A DNA stretch of 64,000 nucleotides from CAVYUC01 sp963783085 (GTDB lineage Bacteria; Bacteroidota; Bacteroidia; Bacteroidales; Prolixibacteraceae). Location of the stretch: positions 1 to 64,000 of the forward strand of contig CAWAMJ010000002.1 in assembly GCA_963783085.1 (NCBI GenBank), in the 5' to 3' direction. Under the pieces are notes generated by a model. It did not search any database. It was not told where the DNA came from and saw only the letters and a program-made list of their open reading frames with translations. A program made the position numbers and the translations under genes. Positions 17,517-25,355 of this stretch are shown in pieces. Each line of letters opens with the position of its first letter. The first letter of the stretch is position 1.

Positions 17517-18512
17517 ATGAAAGTACTGATAGCTGCTTTTTTAATCCTTTTTTTTGCAACGGCTGTTTTTGCCCAATCCTCAAAACCCGGAAGCAAAATC
17601 ATGGTCAACGACAAACGGATATATGAGGTTATTCCCGAGGATGCGAAGGTTGAAATCCTCGCCGAAGGTCACGAATGGACGGAAGGCCCGTTATGGCTGG
17701 CCGCCGAACAAAAGCTGATTTACTCCGATATCCCAAAGAATTCAATATTTGAATGGTCGGAAACGGGCGGCAAAAAATTGTATCTGAAACCTTCCGGTTT
17801 TACGGGGAATGCAAAACGCGGCGGCGAAACCGGCTCCAACGGTTTGTTGCTGGACAACGAAGGAAACCTTATCCTCTGCCAGCACGGCGACCGCCGGATT
17901 GCGCGGATGGATGCCCCACTTTCAAATCCAAAGGCAAAATTCACTACACTTTCTGATGGCTACAACGGCAAAAAACTAAATAGTCCCAACGATGCTGCCA
18001 TCCATAAAAACGGCGATATCTATTTTACCGATCCGCCGTACGGACTGGAATATAATATGGATGACCCGGCCAGGGAGCTGGATTTTCAGGGGGTGTACAA
18101 AATCGATAAAAACGGAAATATGGTTTTGCTCACCAAAGAACTGTCGCGGCCAAATGGCATTGCCTTTTCGCCGGATTACAGTAAATTGTATGTAGCTAAT
18201 TCCGATCCTCAAAAAGCCATTTGGATGCAATATGAAGTTACCGGTGATGGCCTGCTTAAAAATGGAAAGGTATTTTTTGATGCGACAGATAAAACTGCAG
18301 ATTTGAAAGGTTTGCCCGACGGAATGAAAGTCCATAAAAACGGCTGGTTATTTGCCACAGGCCCCGGTGGTGTGTTGGTTTTCAATCCTCAGGGGAAACA
18401 TCTCGGGACGATTTTCACTGGTGAAGCCACTGCCAACTGCGCCTTTAATGACGATTATTCGGTTTTGTATATTACCGCCGATGATTATTTGCTGCGGATA
18501 AGGTTGAAGTAA
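17517..18512 (+). CDS. SMP-30/gluconolactonase/LRE family protein
   Basis: Secreted six-bladed beta-propeller of 331 residues, likely a calcium-dependent lactonase acting on sugar lactones in the periplasm. The signal peptide (KVLIAAFLILFFATAVFA) starts at the ATG at 17517; the frame is open back to a TTG at 17478, which would push the signal inward. Family marks are EGHEWTEGPLW with the metal-binding Glu, NGLLLDNEGNLILCQHGDRRI, LNSPNDAAIHKNGDIYFTDPPYG (Asn and Asp metal ligands), RPNGIAFSPDYSKLYVANSD and the final DDYLLRIRLK. The gene is flanked on both sides by repeat-rich DNA and appears to stand alone. Confidence 0.88.
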   Translation: MKVLIAAFLILFFATAVFAQSSKPGSKIMVNDKRIYEVIPEDAKVEILAEGHEWTEGPLWLAAEQKLIYSDIPKNSIFEWSETGGKKLYLKPSGFTGNAKRGGETGSNGLLLDNEGNLILCQHGDRRIARMDAPLSNPKAKFTTLSDGYNGKKLNSPNDAAIHKNGDIYFTDPPYGLEYNMDDPARELDFQGVYKIDKNGNMVLLTKELSRPNGIAFSPDYSKLYVANSDPQKAIWMQYEVTGDGLLKNGKVFFDATDKTADLKGLPDGMKVHKNGWLFATGPGGVLVFNPQGKHLGTIFTGEATANCAFNDDYSVLYITADDYLLRIRLK

Positions 18513-18540
18513 ATTTGCTGTCATTTCGAATCCAATATTC

Positions 18541-18562
18541 TTAAAAGCGACAGCAAAGGATA
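18541..18562 (-). repeat. dispersed palindromic repeat, copy A (partial)
   Basis: On the minus strand it reads TATCCTTTGCTGTCGCTTTT, matching the first 20 bases of the element with one change in the core. The far arm of the inverted repeat is missing. Confidence 0.5.
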
Positions 18563-18588
18563 GAGGCTCTGCAATTAGTAAAGAATAC

Positions 18589-18619
18589 TATCCTTTGCCG
18601 TTGTGCTTTAGCCAACGGG
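18589..18619 (+). repeat. dispersed palindromic repeat, copy B
   Basis: TATCCTTTGCCGTTGTGCTT followed by TAGCCAACGGG. CCGTTG and CAACGG form the stem. It is nearly identical to copies D and E. Confidence 0.7.
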
Positions 18620-18718
18620 AAATATTCTAGCAAGATAAAAAATGGGCTTCAACCCTCTATTTTTCTCAATAATATCAGGAGTAAGGACTAAAGTCCGGGA
18701 ATGGTTGGGAATCCTGAT

Positions 18719-18747
18719 CCGTCGCTTAAAAGCGACGGCAAAGGATA
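18719..18747 (-). repeat. dispersed palindromic repeat, copy C
   Basis: Inverted relative to B and D. Here the stem is perfect and longer (CCGTCGCTT / AAGCGACGG), followed by the same CAAAGGATA flank. The paired changes in both arms relative to B preserve pairing. Confidence 0.7.
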
Positions 18748-18794
18748 AAAACAAAAGCAATTAGATGAGATTTTATTTGTTAACATTGTGCTGT

Positions 18795-18824
18795 TATCCT
18801 TTGCCGTTGTACTTTAGCCAACGG
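18795..18824 (+). repeat. dispersed palindromic repeat, copy D
   Basis: TATCCTTTGCCGTTGTACTT then TAGCCAACGG. It differs from copy B by a single base in the loop. Confidence 0.7.
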
Positions 18825-18889
18825 TATTAAAATAGCAGGATTGAAGGGGCTTTAGCCCTCTGTTTAATAATGATTATTTGTCATGGACA

Positions 18890-20440
18890 TCACTCCGATT
18901 TCCAGGTAGTCTTCGGTTTCCGTGAAGAATACACAATCAAATCGCCGGTGTTGATTTGGAATCCTGGCTGTGGATTCAGCAGTTTGATTTTTACTGAATG
19001 TTTTCCTTCCGATAACTCGTATTTCCACGCAACATCGTGGCGGCGTTTGCTGAAATTGGACGGCAGTTTGATAACTTCGGGTGCGGCATTATCCACGGTC
19101 ACTTCTATTTCGAGTGTTGCATCGCCGCCGTCTCCGGTTTTCTGCACACCACCGGAAAGTACAAAACCGTTTCCTTCGAAATCAACCTGAATCTGACGTT
19201 TGTCACTGTTGAGTTTATCTCCTACCCTGCTGCGCGAAACCGGATAATGTCCTTTAAATCCCACTTCCAGCGGAACTGCTTCAATTTTCTGAACCGGAAT
19301 TTCAATTTCATCTGCGGTTATTTTTGCCCCGTTTTCTTCCAGCGTTTGCAGCGCATGTTTGTTGCCAATGTGGTATACATCGTTTAGTGACATGGTGGTG
19401 TACCTGAAATCCATATCCTCCACCGGGTAAACCCCCTTTTTCCAAAACTCCGGAATGTTGGAATAACCTATCATCGTCCCCAGGATTCCACCGGCGCTTG
19501 CCGGATTACAATCCGAATCCTGTCCGCAGCGGGTGGCAATCTCCAGTGTTTTGGAATAGTCGCCATCGCCATACAGCAGCCCGATAACAATATAGGCAGC
19601 ATTTATTTTTGCATCGATGTTAAACGCATTGAAAACACCATCGGGACAGCCAATATCTGCTGACCATTTTTTCTCAATCTCAAACCAGGTGCGTTTCCAG
19701 TCGTTCGGAAACTGTTTATGCCATTTGATTACATCGTTAATACACCGGTAAAATTCCGATTGCTCCGGAATGGCTTTCAACGCCTCGGCAACTACATAAT
19801 TTACATCGTCAGAAACAAAGGCCAGCGAATACATCGCCGCCACATAAACGCCGCCGTACCAGCCATCGCCGTAATTCATAATATGGCCCACCTTGTCGCA
19901 TATCTTAGTAGCTGTATTTACCATTCCAGGTGACATTAACCCGGCAAAATCGGCTTCAATCTGAAAATCGATATCCTCGGAATGCGGGTTGTTGGTCCAG
20001 TGACCCGACTGCGGCGGCATAATTCCGTTCAAAATATTATAACGCGCTGCCTGGTTGGCGTGCCACAGCATATAATCCGCATTGGCAAAAGCCAGCGCAT
20101 GTGATTTTGCCGGAGCATCCAGCCCTTCTTTTTCAAAAACATCCACAAAGGTTAAATCCATGTATACATCGTCATACAAACCCGGCGCATTTTGATAGTA
20201 CCAGAGACAGCGGTTATCATCCCACGGGATTGGCTGGTAGTCATTAATCATGGTGCCTTTGTACTGAAACTCCGTGGGACCGCCGAACGTGCAGCCAATT
20301 ATCTGTCCGGCCCATCCGCCTTTTATTTTATCCTGAAGTTCTGTTTTGGTTAGGGTGATTTTCAACTTCGGTTTTTCTGCTGCCTGAAGTGAGATTGTCC
20401 AGATGAATAAAGCAGCAATAAGCAAGGTTAAGGTTTTCAT
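18890..20440 (-). CDS. secreted ADP-ribosylglycohydrolase-family protein
   Basis: 516-residue protein with a signal peptide (KTLTLLIAALFIWTISLQAA). The central part is an ADP-ribosylglycohydrolase/DraG-like helical domain: GGWAGQIIGCTFGGPTE, a YDDVYMDLTF acidic site and the C-terminal metal motif CGQDSDCNPASAGGILG near residue 310. About residues 400-516 form a beta-rich extension (VDFEGNGFVLSGGVQKTGDG) that may be a binding domain. Because it is exported, it probably acts on a glycosidic substrate outside the cytoplasm rather than on ADP-ribosylated protein (inference). Its start is 10 bases from the end of the upstream toxin gene, so it may be transcribed with the antitoxin-toxin pair. Confidence 0.85.
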   Translation of the reverse strand: MKTLTLLIAALFIWTISLQAAEKPKLKITLTKTELQDKIKGGWAGQIIGCTFGGPTEFQYKGTMINDYQPIPWDDNRCLWYYQNAPGLYDDVYMDLTFVDVFEKEGLDAPAKSHALAFANADYMLWHANQAARYNILNGIMPPQSGHWTNNPHSEDIDFQIEADFAGLMSPGMVNTATKICDKVGHIMNYGDGWYGGVYVAAMYSLAFVSDDVNYVVAEALKAIPEQSEFYRCINDVIKWHKQFPNDWKRTWFEIEKKWSADIGCPDGVFNAFNIDAKINAAYIVIGLLYGDGDYSKTLEIATRCGQDSDCNPASAGGILGTMIGYSNIPEFWKKGVYPVEDMDFRYTTMSLNDVYHIGNKHALQTLEENGAKITADEIEIPVQKIEAVPLEVGFKGHYPVSRSRVGDKLNSDKRQIQVDFEGNGFVLSGGVQKTGDGGDATLEIEVTVDNAAPEVIKLPSNFSKRRHDVAWKYELSEGKHSVKIKLLNPQPGFQINTGDLIVYSSRKPKTTWKSE

Positions 20441-20450
20441 TGCATCAATA

Positions 20451-20864
20451 TTAAAATGTTTTCAGAAATTGTTTGGGAGTCATAGCAGGTATCTTTGAAG
20501 CCTTAAAGTCTTTTAAGTTTCTGGTTATTATTAAATCCTGATTATTTTCAACTGCAGTAAAATATTGCAGACCGTCTTCAAAGTCAGAAAAAGTTTCATC
20601 GTTCAAAGCCAATCCAACAATTTTATCATCCAAAGGTAATATTTTGACTATCAATCTCAATTTTCGAAGTATTGATTTGGCTTTACTTGAATCCATCTGT
20701 CTCAACAAAGTATAACTGGTATTTGCAATTGTTAAGGAAGAAATTGTAAGGTTTATTTGTTTTCGGTCAGCCATTGAAAAAAGATTTGCCGCTTCTTCAT
20801 AAAACGGCTCTCTCCGCGACAATAAATCGATTACAATATTTGTGTCTGCAAAGAGTTTATTCAT
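20451..20864 (-). CDS. PIN-domain toxin (VapC-like)
   Basis: 137-residue PIN ribonuclease. Visible acidic positions are Asp7 (FADTNIVIDLL), Asp94/Asp97 (SDFEDGLQYF) and Asp119 (ITRNLKDF). The second acidic position common in VapC (a Glu after the ISS strand) is replaced by Ala-Asn, as in some Bacteroidota PIN groups. The start overlaps the stop of the upstream antitoxin by 4 bases, a typical coupled pair. It likely cleaves RNA when released from its antitoxin. Confidence 0.85.
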   Translation of the reverse strand: MNKLFADTNIVIDLLSRREPFYEEAANLFSMADRKQINLTISSLTIANTSYTLLRQMDSSKAKSILRKLRLIVKILPLDDKIVGLALNDETFSDFEDGLQYFTAVENNQDLIITRNLKDFKASKIPAMTPKQFLKTF

Positions 20865-21112
20865 TTGTATTTTTCTATGATATAATCACGATACTCCTTT
20901 TTATAGTCAAACCCGGAAGGTAAATCTATCACACCGCTCAAGCTCTCAACCAGCGGAGTAATCGTACCTTTTTTTCCCTCCTCAGGTTGTTTTGTAAGGC
21001 TGTCAAGATATGATTCAATCATTTTTGAAAGACTGATATTGTGATTACTGGCATAAATTTTAGCCCGCTCAATTATGGTATCATTTAATCTCAACGTTAA
21101 TTTAGTATTCAT
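20861..21112 (-). CDS. DUF6364-type ribbon-helix-helix antitoxin
   Basis: 83 residues from the ATG at 21112. The N-terminus (MNTKLTLRLNDTIIERAKIYA) is a ribbon-helix-helix DNA-binding fold followed by SLSKMIESYLDSL; the C-terminal tail would bind and neutralise the PIN toxin. An in-frame ATG also lies at 21124, but the promoter at 21138-21169 would leave only about 7 bases of leader, so the downstream ATG is preferred. The gene overlaps the toxin start by 4 bases. Confidence 0.8.
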   Translation of the reverse strand: MNTKLTLRLNDTIIERAKIYASNHNISLSKMIESYLDSLTKQPEEGKKGTITPLVESLSGVIDLPSGFDYKKEYRDYIIEKYK

Positions 21113-21137
21113 GATAAGGTACATTAACGGTTACGTG

Positions 21138-21169
21138 CAAATATAAAAACTTCATACGTCAAACACAAA
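21138..21169 (-). promoter_or_regulatory. promoter of the first toxin-antitoxin operon
   Basis: On the minus strand: TTTG (21166-21169), an exact 20-base spacer, then TATATTTG (21138-21145). Both elements match the Bacteroidota consensus exactly. Autoregulation by the RHH antitoxin is expected but no operator was identified. Confidence 0.75.
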
Positions 21170-21236
21170 TTTCATCTGTATCAGAATGAATTACAATATT
21201 TATCACTGAGCATTAGAAACTGAATTCGCCTTATCG

Positions 21237-22049
21237 TTACTCCTTCCCCCCCGGGGAAGGTTGGGATGGGGCTTCTTCTCCCCTCTTCGCCTCCTCCCAG
21301 TATTCATCCATTTCTGCCAGGCTCATGTCATGAAGGTTTTTGCCTTTCATCAGCGTTTGGCTTTCAAGGTAATTAAACCGTCTGATGAACTTCAGGTTGG
21401 TGCGTTCCAATGCCGCTTCCGGGTCAACGCCATACAGCCGGGCAGCATTTACCATGGCAAAAAACAGGTCGCCAAATTCGGCTTCAATTTTATCTTTATC
21501 CACCTTTTCAATTTCATCGCTCAATTCGTTTACTTCCTCCTTTACCTTTTCCCACACCTGCTCTTTATGTTCCCAGTCGAACCCCACGCCACTGGCTTTT
21601 TCCTGAATGCGGTTAGCTTTTACCAGCGCCGGCATGGCGGCAGGCACACCTTCCAAAACCCGTTTGTTTCCACCCTTTTCCTTCAGCTTCAGCGCTTCCC
21701 AATTCTGTTCCACCTGCCGGGCCGATCCTTCCACATCCACATCGCCAAACACGTGCGGGTGCCGGTAAATCAACTTTTTATTGATTCCTTCCAGTACATC
21801 ACCAATATCGAATTCGCCTTTCTCAGACCCGATTTTCGCGTAAAAAACAATGTGCAGCATTAAATCGCCCAGTTCCTTTTTTATTTCCTGTAAATTATTT
21901 CTGAGAATTGCATCCCCCAGCTCATAGGTTTCTTCAATGGTGAGTTTCCGCAACGATTCCAGGGTTTGTTCTTTATCCCACGGGCATTTTTCACGAAGTT
22001 CATCCATAATTTCCAGCAATTCCTTAAAGGCTTCTAATTTTTCTTTCAT
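21237..22049 (-). CDS. mazG: nucleoside triphosphate pyrophosphohydrolase MazG
   Basis: Hydrolyses NTPs and dNTPs to monophosphates and pyrophosphate; 270 residues with two MazG domains. The first has LREKCPWDKEQTLESLRKLTIEETYELGDAI with EExxE metal ligands; the second has VKEEVNELSDEIEK and GDLFFAMVNAARLYGVDPEAAL. The normal protein ends near YWEEAKR. The last 12 residues (EEAPSQPSPGGKE) come from a GC-rich intergenic repeat (about 21240-21280) into which the frame has run. It lies between two toxin-antitoxin pairs. Confidence 0.95.
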   Translation of the reverse strand: MKEKLEAFKELLEIMDELREKCPWDKEQTLESLRKLTIEETYELGDAILRNNLQEIKKELGDLMLHIVFYAKIGSEKGEFDIGDVLEGINKKLIYRHPHVFGDVDVEGSARQVEQNWEALKLKEKGGNKRVLEGVPAAMPALVKANRIQEKASGVGFDWEHKEQVWEKVKEEVNELSDEIEKVDKDKIEAEFGDLFFAMVNAARLYGVDPEAALERTNLKFIRRFNYLESQTLMKGKNLHDMSLAEMDEYWEEAKRGEEAPSQPSPGGKE

Positions 22050-22073
22050 TTACTTACATTCTTTCAACTGACA

Positions 22074-22089
22074 ATCAAATAAATTTGAT
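22074..22089. promoter_or_regulatory. inverted repeat between mazG and the second antitoxin
   Basis: ATCAAAT, a 2-base AA spacer, then ATTTGAT: a perfect 7-bp inverted repeat in the divergent gap. It could be an operator for the antitoxin, but it lies about 50 bases upstream of the -7 element, so this is a guess. Confidence 0.3.
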
Positions 22090-22140
22090 TTTTTAAATCC
22101 ATGTTTAACATACCAGTAGTTAACTTAAAACGTTTTTTTC

Positions 22141-22148
22141 TACCTTTG
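22141..22148 (+). promoter_or_regulatory. candidate -7 element for the second toxin-antitoxin operon
   Basis: TACCTTTG matches TAnnTTTG exactly, 44 bases before the antitoxin ATG. No TTTG is found at the -33 position. Confidence 0.45.
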
Positions 22149-22192
22149 ATTTAATTTACGAAGATATAGAATATCAATATAAATATGTCATT

Positions 22193-22399
22193 ATGCAAAC
22201 AGTAACTATAGATATATTAAATGAAAAGGCACTTGTTCTTCTTAAAAATCTTGAAGGATTGAAGTTAATTCGAATGCGGAAAGAACCCGATACACAAAGC
22301 AATATTAACTGGCAATCAAAATATAAAGGCGCCATGCAAAAACAACCGCTTGATGAAATTGATGCACAATTTAATGAGCTACGGGATTCATGGGAATAA
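22193..22399 (+). CDS. small antitoxin partner of the PIN toxin
   Basis: 68-residue protein (QTVTIDILNEKALVLLKNLE at the start, then a C-terminal tail LDEIDAQFNELRDSWE). Size, an N-terminal beta-strand then helix, and a 10-base overlap with a PIN toxin identify it as the antitoxin. The C-terminal acidic tail resembles those that occupy the toxin active site. The DNA-binding family is not certain (AbrB-like or DUF2281-like). Confidence 0.75.
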   Translation: MQTVTIDILNEKALVLLKNLEGLKLIRMRKEPDTQSNINWQSKYKGAMQKQPLDEIDAQFNELRDSWE

Positions 22400-22782
22400 A
22401 ATATCTGTGGGATACAAATATTGTAATATATTATCTGCAACAACAGTTTTCTCCGGAAGCAGAAAAACTAGTAGACAAATTTATTTCAGAATCAGATGTT
22501 GCAATTTCTTCTATTACTGAAATAGAGTTACTTTGCTGGAAAACAGAATCAGAAAAAGATAAAAATATATTACAGGAATTTATACTTGATAGCTTTATTT
22601 TTGAGTTGGATCAAGCGATAAAAATAAAAACAGCAGAAATTCGAAAAATTTACAACGTTAAATTACCTGATGCAATCATAGCAGCAACTGCAATAGTATA
22701 TAACTTAGAATTAATTTCAAGAAATGAAAAAGACTTTAAAAAAATAGAAAAATTAAAAGTCATTAACCCTTTTAATCAATAA
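22390..22782 (+). CDS. vapC: PIN-domain toxin VapC
   Basis: 130-residue PIN ribonuclease with all four acidic sites: Asp8 (LWDTNIVIYYL), Glu44 (SSITEIELL), Asp94 (KLPDAIIAATAI) and Asp115 (SRNEKDF). This is the standard VapC layout; family members cut tRNA or rRNA. The start overlaps the antitoxin end by 10 bases. PhoH follows 20 bases after its stop, so read-through into phoH is possible. Confidence 0.88.
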   Translation: MGIKYLWDTNIVIYYLQQQFSPEAEKLVDKFISESDVAISSITEIELLCWKTESEKDKNILQEFILDSFIFELDQAIKIKTAEIRKIYNVKLPDAIIAATAIVYNLELISRNEKDFKKIEKLKVINPFNQ

Positions 22783-22802
22783 TTTAAAATAAAAACAACA
22801 AT

Positions 22803-23789
22803 TTGGAGCGACAAATATATTTGGAAGGAATTGACCCGCTGGAATTTTTCGGGATAAACAATTCAAAAATTAATCTGATAAAAAACTTATTTCCCAAGAT
22901 AAGTATCACGGCACGAGGCAATTCGCTTTACATTCAAGGCGAAGAAAACGAAATAAAGTCTTTTGAAAAAAAATTCACCCTCATCCTCGACCATTACATG
23001 CAGTTTAATATCCTCACAGAAGATACAATTTTGCAGATCATGGCGAACGGCATATCGCCCATGGAAGAAAATGGTACTGCAGAAAAAGATTTTATCGTTT
23101 TTGGCAATAACGGCAAACCGGTGCGTGCCCGAACTCCTAACCAGCGGGTTTTAGTGGAAGAAAGCAACAACAACGATTTGATTTTTGCCATCGGTCCGGC
23201 AGGAACCGGTAAAACATATACTGCAATTGCACTTGCAGTAAGAGCTTTAAAAAACCGTCAGATCCAGCGGATTATTTTAAGTCGCCCTGCGGTGGAAGCC
23301 GGCGAAAACCTGGGATTCCTTCCGGGCGATTTAAAGGAAAAAATAGACCCGTACCTGCAACCGTTGTACGATGCGCTGCAGGATATGATACCACCCAAAA
23401 GGCTGGAAGATTTTCTGAAAGACGGAACAATCCAGATTGCACCGCTGGCGTTTATGCGTGGCCGCACGCTCAGCAATGCATTTGTTATACTTGATGAAGC
23501 ACAAAACACTACCATCAATCAATTGAAAATGTTCCTCACGCGAATGGGATTGAACACAAAGTTCATCGTTACCGGTGATGTTACGCAAATCGATTTGCCG
23601 CGGCGAAGCAATTCGGGTTTGTTGTTTGCCCTGAAAATATTAAATAACATTGAGTCAATTTCAGTGGTAAAGTTCAACACCAGCGATATTGTGCGTCACC
23701 GTTTGGTTCGCGAAATTGTGGATGCTTACAGCCGGCATGCCGAAGAAAAAGAAAACGATAGAAAGCCCCCTAAATCCCCCGAAGGGTGA
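22803..23789 (+). CDS. PhoH-family ATPase
   Basis: 328-residue PhoH/PhoL-like protein. The N-terminal part (LEGIDPLEFFGINNSKI) is followed by a P-loop (GPAGTGKTYTAIALAVRAL), the RPAVEAGENLGFLPGDLKEK motif, a Walker B (NAFVILDEAQNTT) and TGDVTQIDLP, all diagnostic. It begins at TTG (22803); no ATG is suitably placed. The last residues (RKPPKSPEG) are not part of the family. They are read from a GAAAGCCCCCTAAATCCCCC repeat (23761-23795). A role in RNA metabolism and stress is likely by family. Confidence 0.93.
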   Translation: MERQIYLEGIDPLEFFGINNSKINLIKNLFPKISITARGNSLYIQGEENEIKSFEKKFTLILDHYMQFNILTEDTILQIMANGISPMEENGTAEKDFIVFGNNGKPVRARTPNQRVLVEESNNNDLIFAIGPAGTGKTYTAIALAVRALKNRQIQRIILSRPAVEAGENLGFLPGDLKEKIDPYLQPLYDALQDMIPPKRLEDFLKDGTIQIAPLAFMRGRTLSNAFVILDEAQNTTINQLKMFLTRMGLNTKFIVTGDVTQIDLPRRSNSGLLFALKILNNIESISVVKFNTSDIVRHRLVREIVDAYSRHAEEKENDRKPPKSPEG

Positions 23790-23795
23790 CTTTCA
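23761..23795. repeat. GC-rich intergenic repeat that supplies the phoH stop
   Basis: The GAAAGCCCCCTAAATCCCCC segment is followed by GAAGGGTGACTTTC. The outer GAAAG/CTTTC and inner CCC/GGG arms can pair. This form of repeat occurs widely in Bacteroidota and other genomes. Confidence 0.6.
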
Positions 23796-23827
23796 GAAGA
23801 AAACCACATAATAAGCTGAATACCAAA

Positions 23828-24052
23828 ATGCAACATGATTTAAAAAATGATTTTACCCCTGGCATTTTTGATTGGGATAAACGAATTGTTCCTTATTTGG
23901 AAGAAAAGAATAATCCTGTTCTTCGAAATTTTATAAAAGTTCTTAAAAACAAAAAAGCACCGCAAATTGTAACTCTTTCAAATTGGATTTCATATCTGAA
24001 ACAAAACACGTATCATTCAAATGTGGAAGTATTAATAAATATGCAACAATAA
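23828..24052 (+). CDS. small hypothetical protein between phoH and purC
   Basis: 74 residues (QHDLKNDFTPGIFDWDKRIV; LSNWISYLKQN). No signal peptide or known motif. The frame is open from a GTG at 23786, but that part overlaps the repeat, so the ATG at 23828 is preferred. It is 10 bases from purC and likely co-transcribed. I do not recognise a family. Confidence 0.5.
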   Translation: MQHDLKNDFTPGIFDWDKRIVPYLEEKNNPVLRNFIKVLKNKKAPQIVTLSNWISYLKQNTYHSNVEVLINMQQ

Positions 24053-24062
24053 AAATACGAAT

Positions 24063-25013
24063 ATGAGCAATGCTTTAACTAAAACTGATTTCAGCTTTCC
24101 GGGACAAAAAAATGTATACCACGGTAAAGTCCGCGATGTTTACAACATCAACGACGATTTTCTGGTGATGGTGGTTTCCGACCGTATTTCGGCATTCGAT
24201 GTGGTTCTGCCAAAAGGAATTCCCTACAAAGGACAGGTGCTGAACCAGATTGCTTCGAAATTTCTGGATGCTACTGCCGATATTGTTCCCAACTGGAAAA
24301 TTGCATCGCCCGATCCAAATGTTACAGTTGGTCACATGTGCGAACCGTTTAAAGTGGAAATGGTTATCCGCGGCTATTTAACCGGGCATGCCTGGCGCGA
24401 ATACCGCGATGGGAAACGTTCGCTCTGTGGTGTTTCGCTTCCTGAGGGAATGGTGGAAAACCAGAAATTTGCGGAGCCGATAATTACACCAACCACAAAA
24501 GCAGAAGAAGGTCATGATGAAGATATTTCGCGCGAATACATTATTGAACACGGATTGGTTGATAAAGAAGAATACGAAATGCTGGAAGATTACACCCGGA
24601 AACTGTTTCAGCGCGGAACGGAAATGGCTGCCGAAAAAGGATTGATTCTGGTAGATACCAAATATGAATTTGGAAAAAAAGACGGTAAAATTTACCTGAT
24701 TGATGAAATTCACACGCCCGATTCGTCGCGTTATTTTTATGCTGAAGGTTACGAAGAACGACAGGCGGCGGGCGAAAAACAAAAACAACTTTCAAAGGAA
24801 TTTGTGCGCCAGTGGCTTATTGAAAATGGTTTCCAGGGAAAAGAAGGCCAGCAGGTTCCGGAAATGTCCGATGAATTTGTGAACTCGGTTTCCGAACGCT
24901 ATATCGAACTGTTTGAAAAAATTACCGGCGATTCATTCCAAAAATCAGACACTGCAAAAATTAACGAAAGAATTGAAGCTGCCGTATCTTCGTTTCTTAA
25001 AGAAAAAGCATAA
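24063..25013 (+). CDS. purC: phosphoribosylaminoimidazole-succinocarboxamide synthase
   Basis: SAICAR synthase of purine biosynthesis: couples CAIR and aspartate using ATP. The 316-residue chain has the family marks YHGKVRDVYNI (ATP loop), VVSDRISAFDVVLP, KVEMVIRGYLTGHAWREY, TPTTKAEEGHDE and LIDEIHTPDSSRYFYAEGY. It belongs to the long form seen in Bacteroidota and yeast-like enzymes. It is the last gene of a possible phoH-small ORF-purC unit. Confidence 0.96.
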   Translation: MSNALTKTDFSFPGQKNVYHGKVRDVYNINDDFLVMVVSDRISAFDVVLPKGIPYKGQVLNQIASKFLDATADIVPNWKIASPDPNVTVGHMCEPFKVEMVIRGYLTGHAWREYRDGKRSLCGVSLPEGMVENQKFAEPIITPTTKAEEGHDEDISREYIIEHGLVDKEEYEMLEDYTRKLFQRGTEMAAEKGLILVDTKYEFGKKDGKIYLIDEIHTPDSSRYFYAEGYEERQAAGEKQKQLSKEFVRQWLIENGFQGKEGQQVPEMSDEFVNSVSERYIELFEKITGDSFQKSDTAKINERIEAAVSSFLKEKA

Positions 25014-25355
25014 AGATTTACAATTGTCATATCGGGTTTCTACCCAAAATTATCAGGCAGAATAAGATGATGAAGATAAGTGGCCTGAAGGGCCAAGCCA
25101 TTTCAGCCCAGGGCAAAGCAACCGGAGGGAGCGTCGCCCTGGGTTTGAACATAGAAAAGGATATCGACCGCATACGGGCCCGGATTGAAAAACAGCATTT
25201 ATTGCGGTCGAAATGAAAATGATTTTCATGGAAAAGCATTACTGAACAGATAATTACACAAATATGTCATTTGTACGACGAAGGAAGAAAATCTCCTCAA
25301 AACAAAAAATTTCGCCGCGCGCCACAGTCGAAATGACAGTTAAACCTTTTTTATT
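25014..25355. other. 342-base gap with hairpin repeats
   Basis: Contains a TGGCC/GGCCA hairpin (25081-25095) and a larger one with arms CCCAGGGC (25107-25114) and GCCCTGGG (25136-25143). TCGAAATGA motifs lie near 25207 and 25329. No gene or clear promoter is visible. Confidence 0.6.

Larger units (their letters stand above)
18513..18889. other. 377-base repeat-filled gap
   Basis: The gap contains four copies of a roughly 30-base palindromic element (two in each orientation) and two copies of a second motif, GGGCTT-AGCCCTCT-like, at 18643-18660 and 18846-18862. No open frame or terminator stands out. The convergent SMP-30 and ADP-ribosylglycohydrolase genes end at its borders. Confidence 0.7.

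Noticed and set aside
18513..18889. CRISPR array
   Set aside because: The repeated units occur in both orientations with irregular spacing and no constant spacer length.
21261..21863. 200-residue open frame on the plus strand
   Set aside because: Antisense to mazG, whose two domains are fully recognisable on the other strand.
23786..23830. Upstream GTG start for the small ORF before purC
   Set aside because: It overlaps the phoH stop and translates a repeat; the ATG at 23828 is more credible.
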